DNA of 64,000 bases from Saccharothrix obliqua. GTDB taxonomy: Bacteria; Actinomycetota; Actinomycetes; Mycobacteriales; Pseudonocardiaceae. Numbering within the stretch: the first letter of the stretch is position 1; every line of letters starts with the position of its first letter. Under the pieces are notes generated by a model, which saw only the letters and a list, made by a program, of their open reading frames with translations, was not told the DNA's origin and ran no database searches. Positions 8,366-16,893 of the stretch are shown here, in pieces. Position numbers and translations under genes: made by a program. Location: assembly GCF_019375475.1 (NCBI RefSeq), contig NZ_JAHXGQ010000008.1, positions 346,301 through 410,300 of the forward strand. The letters run 5' to 3'.

Positions 8366-9639
8366 GCCGGGGTGAACTCCACCGGCAACGCCGCCAGCCC
8401 GCGCATCCACACCGACCGCCGCCACTCCAGCTCGTCCGGACCGACCGCGAGCACCACGTCCGGCAGCCGGTCGAGCAGCACCTCCACGGCGGCCTTCGCG
8501 ATCACCTCCGCGATCTCCGGCGCGGGGAACGGGCAGCGGTGCTCGCCGTGGCTGAACGACATCTGCGCGTGGTTGCCCACCGCGCCGGCGTCCGGTTCGG
8601 GGCGCACCTGCGGATCGGTGTTCGCCGCCGCCAACCCCATGATCACCAGGTCGCCCGGCAGGATGCGGTGGCCGCCCAGCTCGGTCGCCTGGGTGGCCCA
8701 GCGGCCGACGAAGTTCTGCGTCGGCGTGTCCTCCCACAACACCTCGTTGAGGGCCTGGCCCGCGCTGCGCCGCCCGCCGGACAGGGTCACCGCGAACCGG
8801 TCGTCGGTGAGCATCAGCCGCAACGTGTTGCCGATCCAGTTCGCCGTGGGCTGCTGAGCCGCGGCCAGCACCACCAGCAGGTCGCGGGTCAGCTCCTCCT
8901 CGCTCAGCCCCGCCGGGTGGGCGAGCATCCGCGACGGCACGTCCGGGCCGGGCGCGACGGCCTTGCGGTGCACCAGCTTCCGCATCGCGTCCGCGACCCG
9001 GCCGTACGCGGCTATCGCGTCGTCGCCGCCGTCCAGCGACCGCGTCAGGTCCCGCACCAGCCCCGGCGCCTCCACGTCGGGCAGCCCGAACAGCTTCGCC
9101 ACCACGAGCGCCGGCATCGGGTGCGCGAACTGCGCCATCAGGTCGGCCTGACCGGTCACCACGAACGCGTCGACCAGCGAGTCCGCCACCGCCTCGCACC
9201 GCTGCCGCAGCTCGAACTGGTCGATCGCGCCGAGCGCGTCGCTGATCGCACCGGAGCGGCGGCGGTGCTCCGGGCCCTCGGCGAACATCACCGACGGCTG
9301 GTGGCCCACGTACGGCATCAGCGGCCAGTCCGGCGGGATGCGGTCCCACTGGTTCCAGCGGCGCGAGTCGCGCGCGAACACCTGGTCGTTGGCCAGCACG
9401 TGGTGCAGCTCGCGGTAGCCCAGCACGTACCAGGCGGGCACGCCACCCTCCAGCTCGACCGGTGCGACGGGGCCGTGCTCGCGGCGCAGCCGGCGGTACA
9501 GCTCGGCGGGCTGCTGCTGGAACAACGGCCCGTGCAGCGCCACGACGGGCTTGGCGTGGGCGGGACACCCCTGCGGCGGCACCGGGATGCCGTGCGGCGG
9601 GGTGGCGGTCAGGTCGGACAGCTCGGTCGGGTCGGTCAC
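8350..9639 (-). CDS. Conservon P450, CYP157-like, lacking ExxR
   Basis: A 429-residue P450 with the haem loop FSHGEHRCPFPAPE (Cys369) but a degenerate core. The K-helix reads EVLW at 299-302 instead of ExxR, and the I-helix (LAAAQQPTANWIG) has no acid-Thr pair. CYP157 enzymes of Streptomyces are the known family that lost ExxR, and they sit in conservons exactly like this one. Function may be unusual (structural, signalling or non-monooxygenase). The ATG overlaps the cvnD stop by four bases (ATGA at 9636-9639), so it is the last gene of the cvnA-B-C-D-P450 operon. Its 3' end overlaps the convergent P450. Confidence 0.9.
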   Translation of the reverse strand: MTDPTELSDLTATPPHGIPVPPQGCPAHAKPVVALHGPLFQQQPAELYRRLRREHGPVAPVELEGGVPAWYVLGYRELHHVLANDQVFARDSRRWNQWDRIPPDWPLMPYVGHQPSVMFAEGPEHRRRSGAISDALGAIDQFELRQRCEAVADSLVDAFVVTGQADLMAQFAHPMPALVVAKLFGLPDVEAPGLVRDLTRSLDGGDDAIAAYGRVADAMRKLVHRKAVAPGPDVPSRMLAHPAGLSEEELTRDLLVVLAAAQQPTANWIGNTLRLMLTDDRFAVTLSGGRRSAGQALNEVLWEDTPTQNFVGRWATQATELGGHRILPGDLVIMGLAAANTDPQVRPEPDAGAVGNHAQMSFSHGEHRCPFPAPEIAEVIAKAAVEVLLDRLPDVVLAVGPDELEWRRSVWMRGLAALPVEFTPAYLVR

Positions 9640-10244
9640 GGCGTGGGCTCCCTGGCGGAGGACAAGGCGAAGAGGTGGTCGACCAGCGCGACCAGCACGG
9701 CCTTGCTGGAATCGCGCCGGCGGGCGTCACAGTCGACCAGCGGCACGTGGCGGGGCAGGTCGAGCGCGTCGCGGAGCTGGTCGAGCGTGTGGCGCGGTGC
9801 GCCGAAGTTGTTGCGTGCCACCACGAACGGCGTGCCGTGGTGCTCCAGGCGGTCGATGGCGTACCACGAGTCCTCAAGGCGCCGGGTGTCCACCAGCACC
9901 ACCGCGCCGAGCGTGCCGGCGAACAACTGGTCCCACAGGAACCAGAACCGCTCTTGGCCGGGCGCGCCGAACAGGTACAGCACGAACTCGTCGTCCAGGG
10001 TGATGCGCCCGAAGTCGAACGCCACGGTGGTGGTGGTCTTGCCGCGCACGGCCGTCGTGTCGTCCACGCCGACGCCGGCGGTGGTCATGGTCTCCTCGGT
10101 GGACAGCGGCCGGATCTCGCTGACCGAGCGCACCATGGTCGTCTTGCCGACGCCGAACCCGCCGACGACCACGATCTTGAGGCCGTGCCGCGCCCCGGCG
10201 CGCAGCGGCGCGCGGGCCGCGGTGTCAGAGTTTCCGTAGGCCAA
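9636..10244 (-). CDS. cvnD: Conservon GTPase CvnD
   Basis: A 202-residue Ras-like small GTPase of the CvnD (MglA-related) family. It has the P-loop GGFGVGKTT (Lys34), a G3-like FGAPGQERF around residues 92-100, and RNN in place of the usual NKxD at the fourth G motif. Conservon proteins are thought to form a membrane-associated complex resembling a eukaryotic G-protein switch: CvnA kinase-like sensor, CvnB and CvnC regulators, CvnD GTPase. It overlaps cvnC by 20 bases upstream and the P450 by 4 bases downstream, so translation is coupled. Confidence 0.9.
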   Translation of the reverse strand: MAYGNSDTAARAPLRAGARHGLKIVVVGGFGVGKTTMVRSVSEIRPLSTEETMTTAGVGVDDTTAVRGKTTTTVAFDFGRITLDDEFVLYLFGAPGQERFWFLWDQLFAGTLGAVVLVDTRRLEDSWYAIDRLEHHGTPFVVARNNFGAPRHTLDQLRDALDLPRHVPLVDCDARRRDSSKAVLVALVDHLFALSSAREPTP

Positions 10245-10581
10245 GGAGCACCCGCTTCAGCAGTTCCGGGGACGGCAGCGCGTCCGGCGAGTGGGTCGGT
10301 CGGGGGTGGCGGGCGGTCACCACGCCCGCGTCGAGCAGGTCGCACAGCAGGATCCGGACCACGCTCACCGGGAGGCCGAGGTCCGCCGACAGCTCCACCA
10401 CCGCGGTCGGCCGGCGGCAGGTGCGCAGGATGCGCGCGTGCTCGGACTGCATCCCGGCGGTCGGCTCGCTCTCGCTGACGATCAACGTCACCAGGTCGAG
10501 CGAGCCGCCGCCGACCCGGCTGCGGCCACCGGTGATGGTGTACAGCCGGTCCGGGTCCTCGTCGTCCAGCCGGGGCTTCAC
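10225..10581 (-). CDS. cvnC: Conservon protein CvnC (DUF742)
   Basis: A 118-residue DUF742 protein. YTITGGRS near the N-terminus is the usual opening motif, and CRRPTAVVELSADLGLPVSV with LLCDLLDAGVV forms a winged-helix-like core. The C-terminus LLKRVLLGLRKL is the family ending. The GTG at 10581 overlaps the cvnB stop as GTGA. A much longer frame is open upstream, but it reads through cvnB and is not used. It probably acts with CvnB to control the CvnD GTPase. Confidence 0.88.
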   Translation of the reverse strand: MKPRLDDEDPDRLYTITGGRSRVGGGSLDLVTLIVSESEPTAGMQSEHARILRTCRRPTAVVELSADLGLPVSVVRILLCDLLDAGVVTARHPRPTHSPDALPSPELLKRVLLGLRKL

Positions 10582-10994
10582 GTCGGGTGCGGGCCCACCG
10601 GTCGGCGCGGCGGCGTGGACAGGTAGTCGCCGAGCTGCTCCACCAGTTCGTTCATGTTGTGGCCGATCACGCCCGCGTCGGCGTCGTCCGCGGCGAGCAC
10701 CGCCAGGTGCGCGCCCTGCCCGGCCTCCACGATGAACAGCAGCCCGCCGTGGAACTCGGTCATGGACTGGCGCACGCCGCCCGTCCCGTCGCCGAACTCG
10801 ACCGACGCGCCGTAGGACAGGCTCTGCATCCCGGACGCGATGGCGGCGAGCTGGTCGGCCTGGTCCACCGACAGGCCGCCGCTGCGGCAGAGCTTGAGCC
10901 CGTCCTTGGACAGCACCAGGGCGTGGCGGGAGCCGGGTGTTCTGTCGAGGAGGTTCTCCAGCAACCAGTCGAGGTCGCGGTCGGTGGTGTTCAT
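10578..10994 (-). CDS. cvnB: Conservon protein CvnB (Roadblock/LC7)
   Basis: A 138-residue Roadblock/LC7 (MglB-like) protein. LDWLLENLLDRTPGSRHALVL opens the fold, DGLKLC follows, then the central helix ADQLAAIASGMQSLSYGAS and a strand-rich second half (GGLLFIVEAGQGAHLAVLAA). In MglA/MglB pairs such proteins act as GTPase-activating partners, so CvnB is the expected regulator of CvnD. The ATG at 10994 is 56 bases after the cvnA stop. The tail is proline-rich. Confidence 0.9.
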   Translation of the reverse strand: MNTTDRDLDWLLENLLDRTPGSRHALVLSKDGLKLCRSGGLSVDQADQLAAIASGMQSLSYGASVEFGDGTGGVRQSMTEFHGGLLFIVEAGQGAHLAVLAADDADAGVIGHNMNELVEQLGDYLSTPPRRPVGPHPT

Positions 10995-11050
10995 CCGGGC
11001 TGAGGGGCCGCGCCCCTGCCTCCAATCGGTTCGGGTGTTCGCGGGTGGTG

Positions 11051-12511
11051 CTAGGACGGCCGGTGGTGCGTCTCGCCGGGCTCCGCCGCCGGCCGCGGTT
11101 CGGGCTGCGGTTCGGGTTCCGCCGGGTGCGCGTCCGGCCCGTGCTGCTCCGGCGGGTGGCCCTCGGGGCGCGCGTCCCGGGTGGGGCGGCCCGCGTTGCG
11201 GAACGCGCTGAACCGGCTGCCGGCGTCGGTGCGCGGACCGCTGAACTCGACGGCGCGGCGTGGCGGCGGGAACATCGACCCGAGCGTGTCGCCACGCCGG
11301 CGGCGCGGCAGCAGGACCTCCTCCGGCAGCGCCTCGGGTTCGGGCTGGGCGACCGGCGTCGGCTCCGGCAGGGCGGGTGGTGCCGCTGGTGGTGCCGCGG
11401 ACCGCCGCCTGCCGCCGCCCGCGCGCGGCTCGGTGACCAGCGTGCGCGGGATCATCACGACCACGCCCGTGCCGCCGCGCGAGGACGGGCGGAACGAGAT
11501 GGTCAGCCCGTGCTTGCGCGCCAAGCGGCCGACCACGGCCAGGCCGAGCCGGGTGCCGGACAGGCCCGTGAGGTCGAGCGATTCGCCGGAGACGATCAGC
11601 TCGGCGCGACGCAGCGCGAGGTCGCTCATGACGAGGCCGCCGTCCTCGACGGTGACGACCACGCCCGCCTGCACCTCCTCGACGTAGACGTGCACCTGCT
11701 CGGAGGGCGGGGAGAACCCGCACGCGTTGTCGATCAGCTCGGCGAGCGCGTGCATCACGCCCTCGGCGGCGTAGCCGACGATCGCGGCGGTGCTGGTGGA
11801 GTGCGTGCGCACGCGCTGGTAGGCGCTGATCCGGCCGATCGCGCCACGCAGGACCGACTCCATGACGATCGGCTTGGTCCAGCGGCGGCCCGACCGGGAA
11901 CCGGTGAGCACCGCGATGCTGTCCGCGAGGCGGCCGGCCTGGGCGGTGCTGTGGTCCAGCTTGAGCAGGTCGCCCAGCACGTCCTCGCCGTGCCGGTCCT
12001 CCATCTCGCGCAGGTCGGCGAGCATCGACGTGGCCAGCGCCTGCATCCGGCCCGCGGCATTGCCGCACGCGGCCATCGCGGCGGCGCGGGACCGCTCGCC
12101 CCGGCCCACCTCCTCGGCGAGGGTGCGGAGCACGCGCTCGTGGTCGGGGTTGGTCGGCCGGTCGACCTCGGCGAGCGCGGTGTCCGGCGCCGAACCCGCG
12201 CGCAGCCGCCGCACCAGGCCGGGGATGAGCCGGTCGGCGAGGTCGGCGGACTCGGCGGCCAGGGCGTCGGCCCGCGCCCGGTGGCGGTGCGCGGCGGCGC
12301 GCTGCCACCCGGCCACCGCGATGGCGGCGACCAGCGCGGCCACCACGAGCCCGCCGCTGACGGCGACGGCGACCCGGGCGGTCGGCGGCACGGTGAGCGC
12401 CGCCCACCAGACCAGGCCGCTCGCGACGGCCGGCGCGATCGCCGCGGCGACCACGGCCGGCCAGGCCGAGCGCCCCGCCAGGGGATCACTGGACGGGTTG
12501 TGTGCTGGCAT
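11051..12511 (-). CDS. cvnA: Conservon sensor kinase-like protein CvnA
   Basis: A 486-residue sensor with two N-terminal transmembrane helices (WPAVVAAAIAPAVASGLVWW and VAVSGGLVVAALVAAIAVAG) and almost no extracytoplasmic loop. A coiled cytoplasmic linker follows, then a dimerisation-like LDHSTAQAGRLAD segment and a HATPase domain: N box ELIDNACGFSPP, and the G-box region GTRLGLAVVGRLARKHG. The last 130 residues are a Pro/Glu/Arg-rich disordered tail, common in CvnA. Conservon CvnA proteins lack a linked response regulator, and none is present here. The ATG at 12511 is preferred over a TTG one codon upstream. First gene of the conservon. Confidence 0.9.
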   Translation of the reverse strand: MPAHNPSSDPLAGRSAWPAVVAAAIAPAVASGLVWWAALTVPPTARVAVAVSGGLVVAALVAAIAVAGWQRAAAHRHRARADALAAESADLADRLIPGLVRRLRAGSAPDTALAEVDRPTNPDHERVLRTLAEEVGRGERSRAAAMAACGNAAGRMQALATSMLADLREMEDRHGEDVLGDLLKLDHSTAQAGRLADSIAVLTGSRSGRRWTKPIVMESVLRGAIGRISAYQRVRTHSTSTAAIVGYAAEGVMHALAELIDNACGFSPPSEQVHVYVEEVQAGVVVTVEDGGLVMSDLALRRAELIVSGESLDLTGLSGTRLGLAVVGRLARKHGLTISFRPSSRGGTGVVVMIPRTLVTEPRAGGGRRRSAAPPAAPPALPEPTPVAQPEPEALPEEVLLPRRRRGDTLGSMFPPPRRAVEFSGPRTDAGSRFSAFRNAGRPTRDARPEGHPPEQHGPDAHPAEPEPQPEPRPAAEPGETHHRPS

Positions 12512-12950
12512 CAATCAGGTCCTCGCGAGGGATCGGGGAACTTGTGTGCGCGTTTTTCCGGCCGGTTTCGCGCACTATTCCGGATAACCCGGAAAATGCC
12601 TGGAAGACCGGTCGTCCGGGGCTCGACCGGGCGATTGTCCGCAGCATCGTCGGGTTGTTCGCACGCGGCACATCCGCTCCCTCGGTCGCACGGCGGATCA
12701 GCCTGCCGACGGCCGTTCGGGCTGTCAAGGTTGATCGAACACGTTCACCCGTGCGTACGTGAAATGGCGTAGCGCTCTGCTGAATCCGCAGGTCAGCGCC
12801 GTGCTGGGGCCGGTGAGCGGCAATTCGGCTCCCGCGGGCCGTGCGCTCGGTATTCCGGTTAATTCGATCGGGTCACGCGCTCGGGTGGAAAATCACCGAG
12901 TAGGTTTGCCGCGCGCGCCGGTGCGTGACCGGCCGGCGCGTGAATCGCGG
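12512..12950. other. Intergenic region upstream of cvnA
   Basis: About 440 bases with no supported gene. It should hold the conservon promoter on the minus strand. Apart from the TTCCGG dyad at 12578-12594 I see no clear -35/-10 pair. Short plus-strand frames (for example from the GTG near 12759) have chance-like composition. Confidence 0.5.
12578..12594. promoter_or_regulatory. TTCCGG-N5-CCGGAA dyad upstream of cvnA
   Basis: A perfect 6-base inverted repeat with a 5-base AT-rich spacer, about 70 bases upstream of the cvnA start, in one of the few AT-richer stretches here. It is a candidate operator for the conservon. The binding protein is unknown. Confidence 0.35.
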
Positions 12951-12988
12951 TTCCGCGGGCCGCACCCGACCGGGCGCGGCCCGCGGAA
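12951..12988 (-). terminator. Strong hairpin after the PLL-lectin gene
   Basis: A perfect 13-base-pair stem (12951-12963 with 12976-12988) and a 12-base loop begins six bases beyond the stop codon of the lectin gene. There is no T tract, but actinobacterial terminators often lack one. Confidence 0.65.
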
Positions 12989-12993
12989 TGCGG

Positions 12994-13935
12994 TCAGCCC
13001 CACCAGGTGTGCTGCAACCGCCCGTTCCCGCCCACCGCGTAGACGTCGATCCGGCGGTCGCCGGTCTTGACGGCGGTGGGCGCGGAATTCACCGAACCAC
13101 CCAGGTCCTCCCAGGCCGACCAGCCGGCGCCCGCACCCCACCAGCGGTGGAGCAGGGTGTTGGAGGTGCTGCGGGCGAAGACGTCCAGGCGACCGTCGTC
13201 GAACGCGATCACGGACGGCGCGGACCGGATGGTGCCACCCAGGTACTCCCACTCGCTCCAGCCGCCGCCGGACGTCCAGTACAGCTGCCACAGCCCGTTG
13301 TCGGTGCCGCGGACGAACACGTCCAGCCGGTTGCCCGACCACCAGCTGACGGCGGACGGGCTCTCCTCGAACTTGAGCCCGCCGAGCTGCTCCCAGTCGG
13401 CCCATGGCTGGTCGATCGTGCCGTAATGCCAGGAGTGCGTCAGGTGGTCGTCCAGGCTGCGCGCGAAGAGGTCGACGCGGTCACCGTGCAGGCGGGTGGC
13501 GGAGGGCGCGGCGGAACTGCGGCCCCCGGTGTAGCCGTGCTGCGCGCCCCACCGGCAGTAGTCGGGCGGGGAGCACCGGAGCGCGCTGTCGAGGTAGTTC
13601 ACGTCGTTCTCGGAGGTCGTGTAGTAGACCTCCGCGTTCAAGCTCGTGCCGGCCTTGGGGCGGCCCGTGATCACGGACGGCGCGGTCAGGGTGTACATGT
13701 GCTCCGGCTCCCAGACGACCGGCGCGGGGCCGCCGGCCTTCGCCCGCACCAGCTTGCCGCCGGCGTCACGGGCGTAGAGCGACGTGCCGGGCGCGAAGCC
13801 CGGTCCGCTCTCCAGCGCCGCGCCGCCGAGGTCGGTCCACGGGTGCCAGTTCGCCAGCGCGGGCGTGGGCAGGGCCACCGCGGTGGCGACGCCCAGCGCC
13901 GCGCCGAGCAGGACCGAGGTCAACCGTCTTCGCAT
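12994..13935 (-). CDS. Secreted PLL-like lectin beta-propeller
   Basis: A 313-residue exported protein with signal peptide MRRRLTSVLLGAALGVATA, processed near PALA-N. The mature part is a series of about 45-residue blades of the form WSxWExLGGxxxSAPSAV followed by RLDVFARGTDNxLxHxWW. This is the DUF346/PLL (Photorhabdus lectin-like) seven-bladed propeller that binds fucose or other sugars in its blade pockets. The middle section carries a Cys pair (LRCSPPDYCRW). It is probably an extracellular glycan-binding protein. The ATG at 13935 follows GAAAGAAG; a GTG two codons upstream is the alternative. Confidence 0.8.
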   Translation of the reverse strand: MRRRLTSVLLGAALGVATAVALPTPALANWHPWTDLGGAALESGPGFAPGTSLYARDAGGKLVRAKAGGPAPVVWEPEHMYTLTAPSVITGRPKAGTSLNAEVYYTTSENDVNYLDSALRCSPPDYCRWGAQHGYTGGRSSAAPSATRLHGDRVDLFARSLDDHLTHSWHYGTIDQPWADWEQLGGLKFEESPSAVSWWSGNRLDVFVRGTDNGLWQLYWTSGGGWSEWEYLGGTIRSAPSVIAFDDGRLDVFARSTSNTLLHRWWGAGAGWSAWEDLGGSVNSAPTAVKTGDRRIDVYAVGGNGRLQHTWWG

Positions 13936-14054
13936 GATCACTTCTTTCGTGGGTGGCGTTGATCGGGACTATGCCGCCCACCGCGCGTCGCGGGCAACGT
14001 TGCTGCGGCGATCGGGCACTTCGGACGCCGGCCGGGCACTGTGGACGGAGGTCG

Positions 14055-14357
14055 TCAGAGGTCCACGACCTCGACGCGGACCTCCGCCGTGCCGCCCGGT
14101 GCGAGTGCTTCCGCCTGCCGCACGGCCCGCTTGACCGGCAGCACGTAGCAGCCGCTCGCGGCGTCCGGGAAGATCGAGGTGGCCCACGTGCTGCCACCCA
14201 GCGTCGCCCGCACCCGCAGCGAGCCGAAGCCGTTGCGGCGGCCGGCGGACCGCTCCCGGATCTCGTCGGACGCGTCGGCGGGCAGGCTCACGAACGTCCA
14301 GGTGTCGACGCGTCGCGCGTCCCACACCCACAACTCGGCGGCGAAGTCGATGACCAC
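14055..14357 (-). CDS. DUF1905 domain protein
   Basis: A 100-residue protein matching the DUF1905 beta-barrel family: FAAELWVWDARRVDTWTFV at the start, then LPADASDEIRER, RNGFGSLRVRATLGGSTW, and the ending SGCYVLPVKRAVRQAE. The biochemical role is unknown; the family is often fused to YdeI/OmpD-associated regions, absent here. The GTG at 14357 gives a compact domain; upstream the frame is open but antisense to the DUF1684 gene. The two genes diverge with about 120 bases between starts. Confidence 0.75.
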   Translation of the reverse strand: MVIDFAAELWVWDARRVDTWTFVSLPADASDEIRERSAGRRNGFGSLRVRATLGGSTWATSIFPDAASGCYVLPVKRAVRQAEALAPGGTAEVRVEVVDL

Positions 14358-14475
14358 GCGCCGAGCATCACACAGGGGTACGACAACCACGGCCGTCCCG
14401 CCCAGTGGGACGCGGAATAGCCCGTCCACGACCCCGTTGGCACCGTTGACGGCATTCCACGGAATGAGGTGCACG

Positions 14476-15282
14476 GTGAGCGGTGTGGAGCAGGAGCGGG
14501 CGACCGGGTTCGCGCAGCGGTGGCGGGAGTGGCAGGCCGACCGGGTGTCGAGCCTGGCCGACCCGTACGGCTGGCTCGCGCTGGTGTCCCTGGACTGGTT
14601 GGGCGACCAGCCCAAGGCGTACCCGGGGCTGCCCGGCTTGTGGTGGCAGGACGACGATGCGGCGTACTTCGACCCGCAGGGCGCGGAGGCCCGGTACGAG
14701 GGCGCGCCCGTGCGCGAGCGGCTGCGGTTCGAGCTGGTCCAGAGCGGTGCCGGCACGCGGGTGGTGGCGGGTGACGTGGAGATCGAGGTGGCGCGGCGCG
14801 GCGGCTACCTGATCCGGGTGCACGACCCGAAGGCGCCCGTGCTCGCCGCGTTCCGCGGGGTGCCCGCCTACGAGCCCGCGGAGGAGTGGGTGCTGACCGG
14901 CTCGTACGAGCCGTTCGACGAGCCGCGGCCGACCACCGTCGGCGCGGTCGTCGAAGGGCTCACCCACGTGTACTCGGCACCGGGTGTCGTCCGGTTCCGG
15001 CACGGCGGCGAGGAGCACGCCCTGACCGCGTTCAACGGTGTGAACGGCGGGCTGAGCATCCTGTTCACCGACGCGACCAGCGGGGTCACCACGTACGCGG
15101 CGAACCGGTCGCTGTCCGTGCCGCCGCCCGCCGCGGACGGGTCGGTCGTGCTGGACTTCAACCGCGCGGAGAACCTGCCGTGCGCCTTCACCGATTTCGC
15201 GACGTGCCCGCTGCCCCCGGAGGGCAACCGGTTGCCGTTCGCGGTCGAGGCGGGGGAGCGCACCCCGTACGAGCGGGCCTGA
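14476..15282 (+). CDS. DUF1684 protein
   Basis: A 268-residue protein of the DUF1684 family. The N-terminus has the helical WREWQADRVSSLADPYGWLA and WLGDQPKAYPGLPG. The C-terminus has the family signature DFNRAENLPCAFTDFATCP, then PPEGNRLPFAVEAGE. No enzyme activity is established for the family; a small-molecule-binding fold is assumed. The GTG at 14476 follows GAGGTG; an ATG four codons upstream (14464) is possible. It is divergent from the DUF1905 gene and tail to tail with the aminotransferase. Confidence 0.8.
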   Translation: MSGVEQERATGFAQRWREWQADRVSSLADPYGWLALVSLDWLGDQPKAYPGLPGLWWQDDDAAYFDPQGAEARYEGAPVRERLRFELVQSGAGTRVVAGDVEIEVARRGGYLIRVHDPKAPVLAAFRGVPAYEPAEEWVLTGSYEPFDEPRPTTVGAVVEGLTHVYSAPGVVRFRHGGEEHALTAFNGVNGGLSILFTDATSGVTTYAANRSLSVPPPAADGSVVLDFNRAENLPCAFTDFATCPLPPEGNRLPFAVEAGERTPYERA

Positions 15283-15334
15283 ACCCGGCGCGGACGCCCA
15301 CCCGACGCGGTGGGCGTCCGTCCACACCGGACGG

Positions 15335-16636
15335 TCAGCGGCGCAGCCCGGCGATGACCTCCAGCGCCCGGTCCACTTCGGCGGGGGTGTTCATGACGCC
15401 CGTGCCGATCCGCACGAACGGGGGCGTGTTGGAGTAGGTCGACTCGGACAGCCGCACGTGGTGGTGCGCGGCGTGGTCGATGACCTCCTGGTTGGTGAAG
15501 CCGTCGACCGTGAAGCAGGTGATGCCGGCCGACAGCTCCGGCGCGAGCGGCGTGTGCACGCGCACGCGCCGGATGCGCCGGAGCCCCCGGCGTGCCCGGT
15601 CGCCCAGCTCGGCGATGCGCGCGGCCACCGCGGGGCGGCCGATCTCCTGGTGCAGCGCCACCGCGACGGGCAGCGCGAAAGCGTGCTCGTACGCCAGGAA
15701 ACCGCCCGGCGACAACGCCGCCGCGCCCGCCGAGCCGACGAAGCTGATGAACGTCGGCCGGAACTGGTCGATCGCGGTCGGCGACACCCACACCAGACCG
15801 GTGCCGCGCGGCCCGAACAGCCACTTGTGGGTGCCCGCGACGAACACGTCCGCGCCGAGGCGGGCGGCGTCGGCGTCGATCGCGGCCAGGCCGTGCACGC
15901 CGTCCACCACGAGCAGGCAGCGGTCGGCGGGCGCGCGCCCCTCGTTCGCCGCGCGCACCACGGCGGCGATCTCCGCGATCGGCGACCGCAAACCCGTGCT
16001 GGACTGCACCCACGTCGTGCCGACAACCCTGGTGGTGGGCCGGATCTCGGCGGCCAGCCGCTCGGTGATCTCCCGGACCGTCGTGGTGGTGACGTCGCGG
16101 AAGAGGCTGGTGAACCGGACCGACGCGCCGAACTTCGCGGCGGCCAGCCGCGCGGCGGTCCGCTGCGAGGTGTGGTCCTCCTCGGTGAGCAGGAACTCCT
16201 GGCCGGGCTTGACGACCAGGCCGTTGTAGACGACGCCGAGCCCCACCGAGGTGCTGGCGGTCATCGCGATCTCCTCGGCCCGGCCGCCGATGTAGTCCGC
16301 GAGCGAGGACCGCACGCGGTCCCAGCCGGTCGGCCCGTCCGGCAGCGACAGGCCGTGCGAGACGGCCAGCGGGTCGGCGTCCACCTGGCGGGCCAGGTGC
16401 TCGATGGCGCGGCGCACCGGCGTCGGGTGCGAGGAGATGTAGAACATGGCGAGGTTGGTCCAGCCGGGCTCGGTCCGGAACAGCCGGCGCACCGCGGCCC
16501 AGTCCACCGCGCCGTCCGGGCGGCGCACCACCTCCGCGTCCCGGGCGAGCGCGGGCGCGGGCGGCGCGCCGGCCACCACCAGCCCGGTGGCGGCGCCCAG
16601 TCCGGCGAGCAGGTGGCGACGGTTGATCGACGACAT
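15335..16636 (-). CDS. Tat-exported class V aminotransferase/epimerase-like enzyme
   Basis: A 433-residue PLP enzyme of the isopenicillin N epimerase/cysteine desulfurase-like class V group. The PLP lysine is Lys271 in GTHKWLFGPRGTG, and the preceding LLVVDGVHGLAAID carries the cofactor aspartate. Unusually, it begins with a twin-arginine signal (INRRHLLAGLGAATGLVVA, then APALA), so the folded, PLP-loaded enzyme would be exported. This is a known but minor branch of the family. The ATG at 16636 follows AAAGGGG. The natural substrate is unknown. The next gene upstream on this strand, a MarR regulator, starts more than 600 bases away, so this is a separate unit. Confidence 0.8.
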   Translation of the reverse strand: MSSINRRHLLAGLGAATGLVVAGAPPAPALARDAEVVRRPDGAVDWAAVRRLFRTEPGWTNLAMFYISSHPTPVRRAIEHLARQVDADPLAVSHGLSLPDGPTGWDRVRSSLADYIGGRAEEIAMTASTSVGLGVVYNGLVVKPGQEFLLTEEDHTSQRTAARLAAAKFGASVRFTSLFRDVTTTTVREITERLAAEIRPTTRVVGTTWVQSSTGLRSPIAEIAAVVRAANEGRAPADRCLLVVDGVHGLAAIDADAARLGADVFVAGTHKWLFGPRGTGLVWVSPTAIDQFRPTFISFVGSAGAAALSPGGFLAYEHAFALPVAVALHQEIGRPAVAARIAELGDRARRGLRRIRRVRVHTPLAPELSAGITCFTVDGFTNQEVIDHAAHHHVRLSESTYSNTPPFVRIGTGVMNTPAEVDRALEVIAGLRR

Positions 16637-16893
16637 GGAATCCCCTTTCCCCACGGGTTTCGACACGCGTGCGAATTGCTCGGCGGCGGTTCGCCGGTCC
16701 ATTCGAGCACGGGCCCGGTAACCCGCGTTGCACCGATCGCGCACACTTCGGGTCGGTCCGGCGCGTGGTTTTCGCGTCCAGTGCGCGGCAAAACGCGCCG
16801 CGCCGCGCGCGGTGGGGCGTCCCGGTGGTCCTCCCGGGCAGTTCCGCTGCCCGTTGGGGCAGCACGGACGGCATTCCTCCGCCGCGGCGCCGA

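Noticed and set aside
6791..9877. A 1028-codon minus-strand frame across the P450s
   Set aside because: It reads opposite one P450 and out of frame with another; no recognisable domain.
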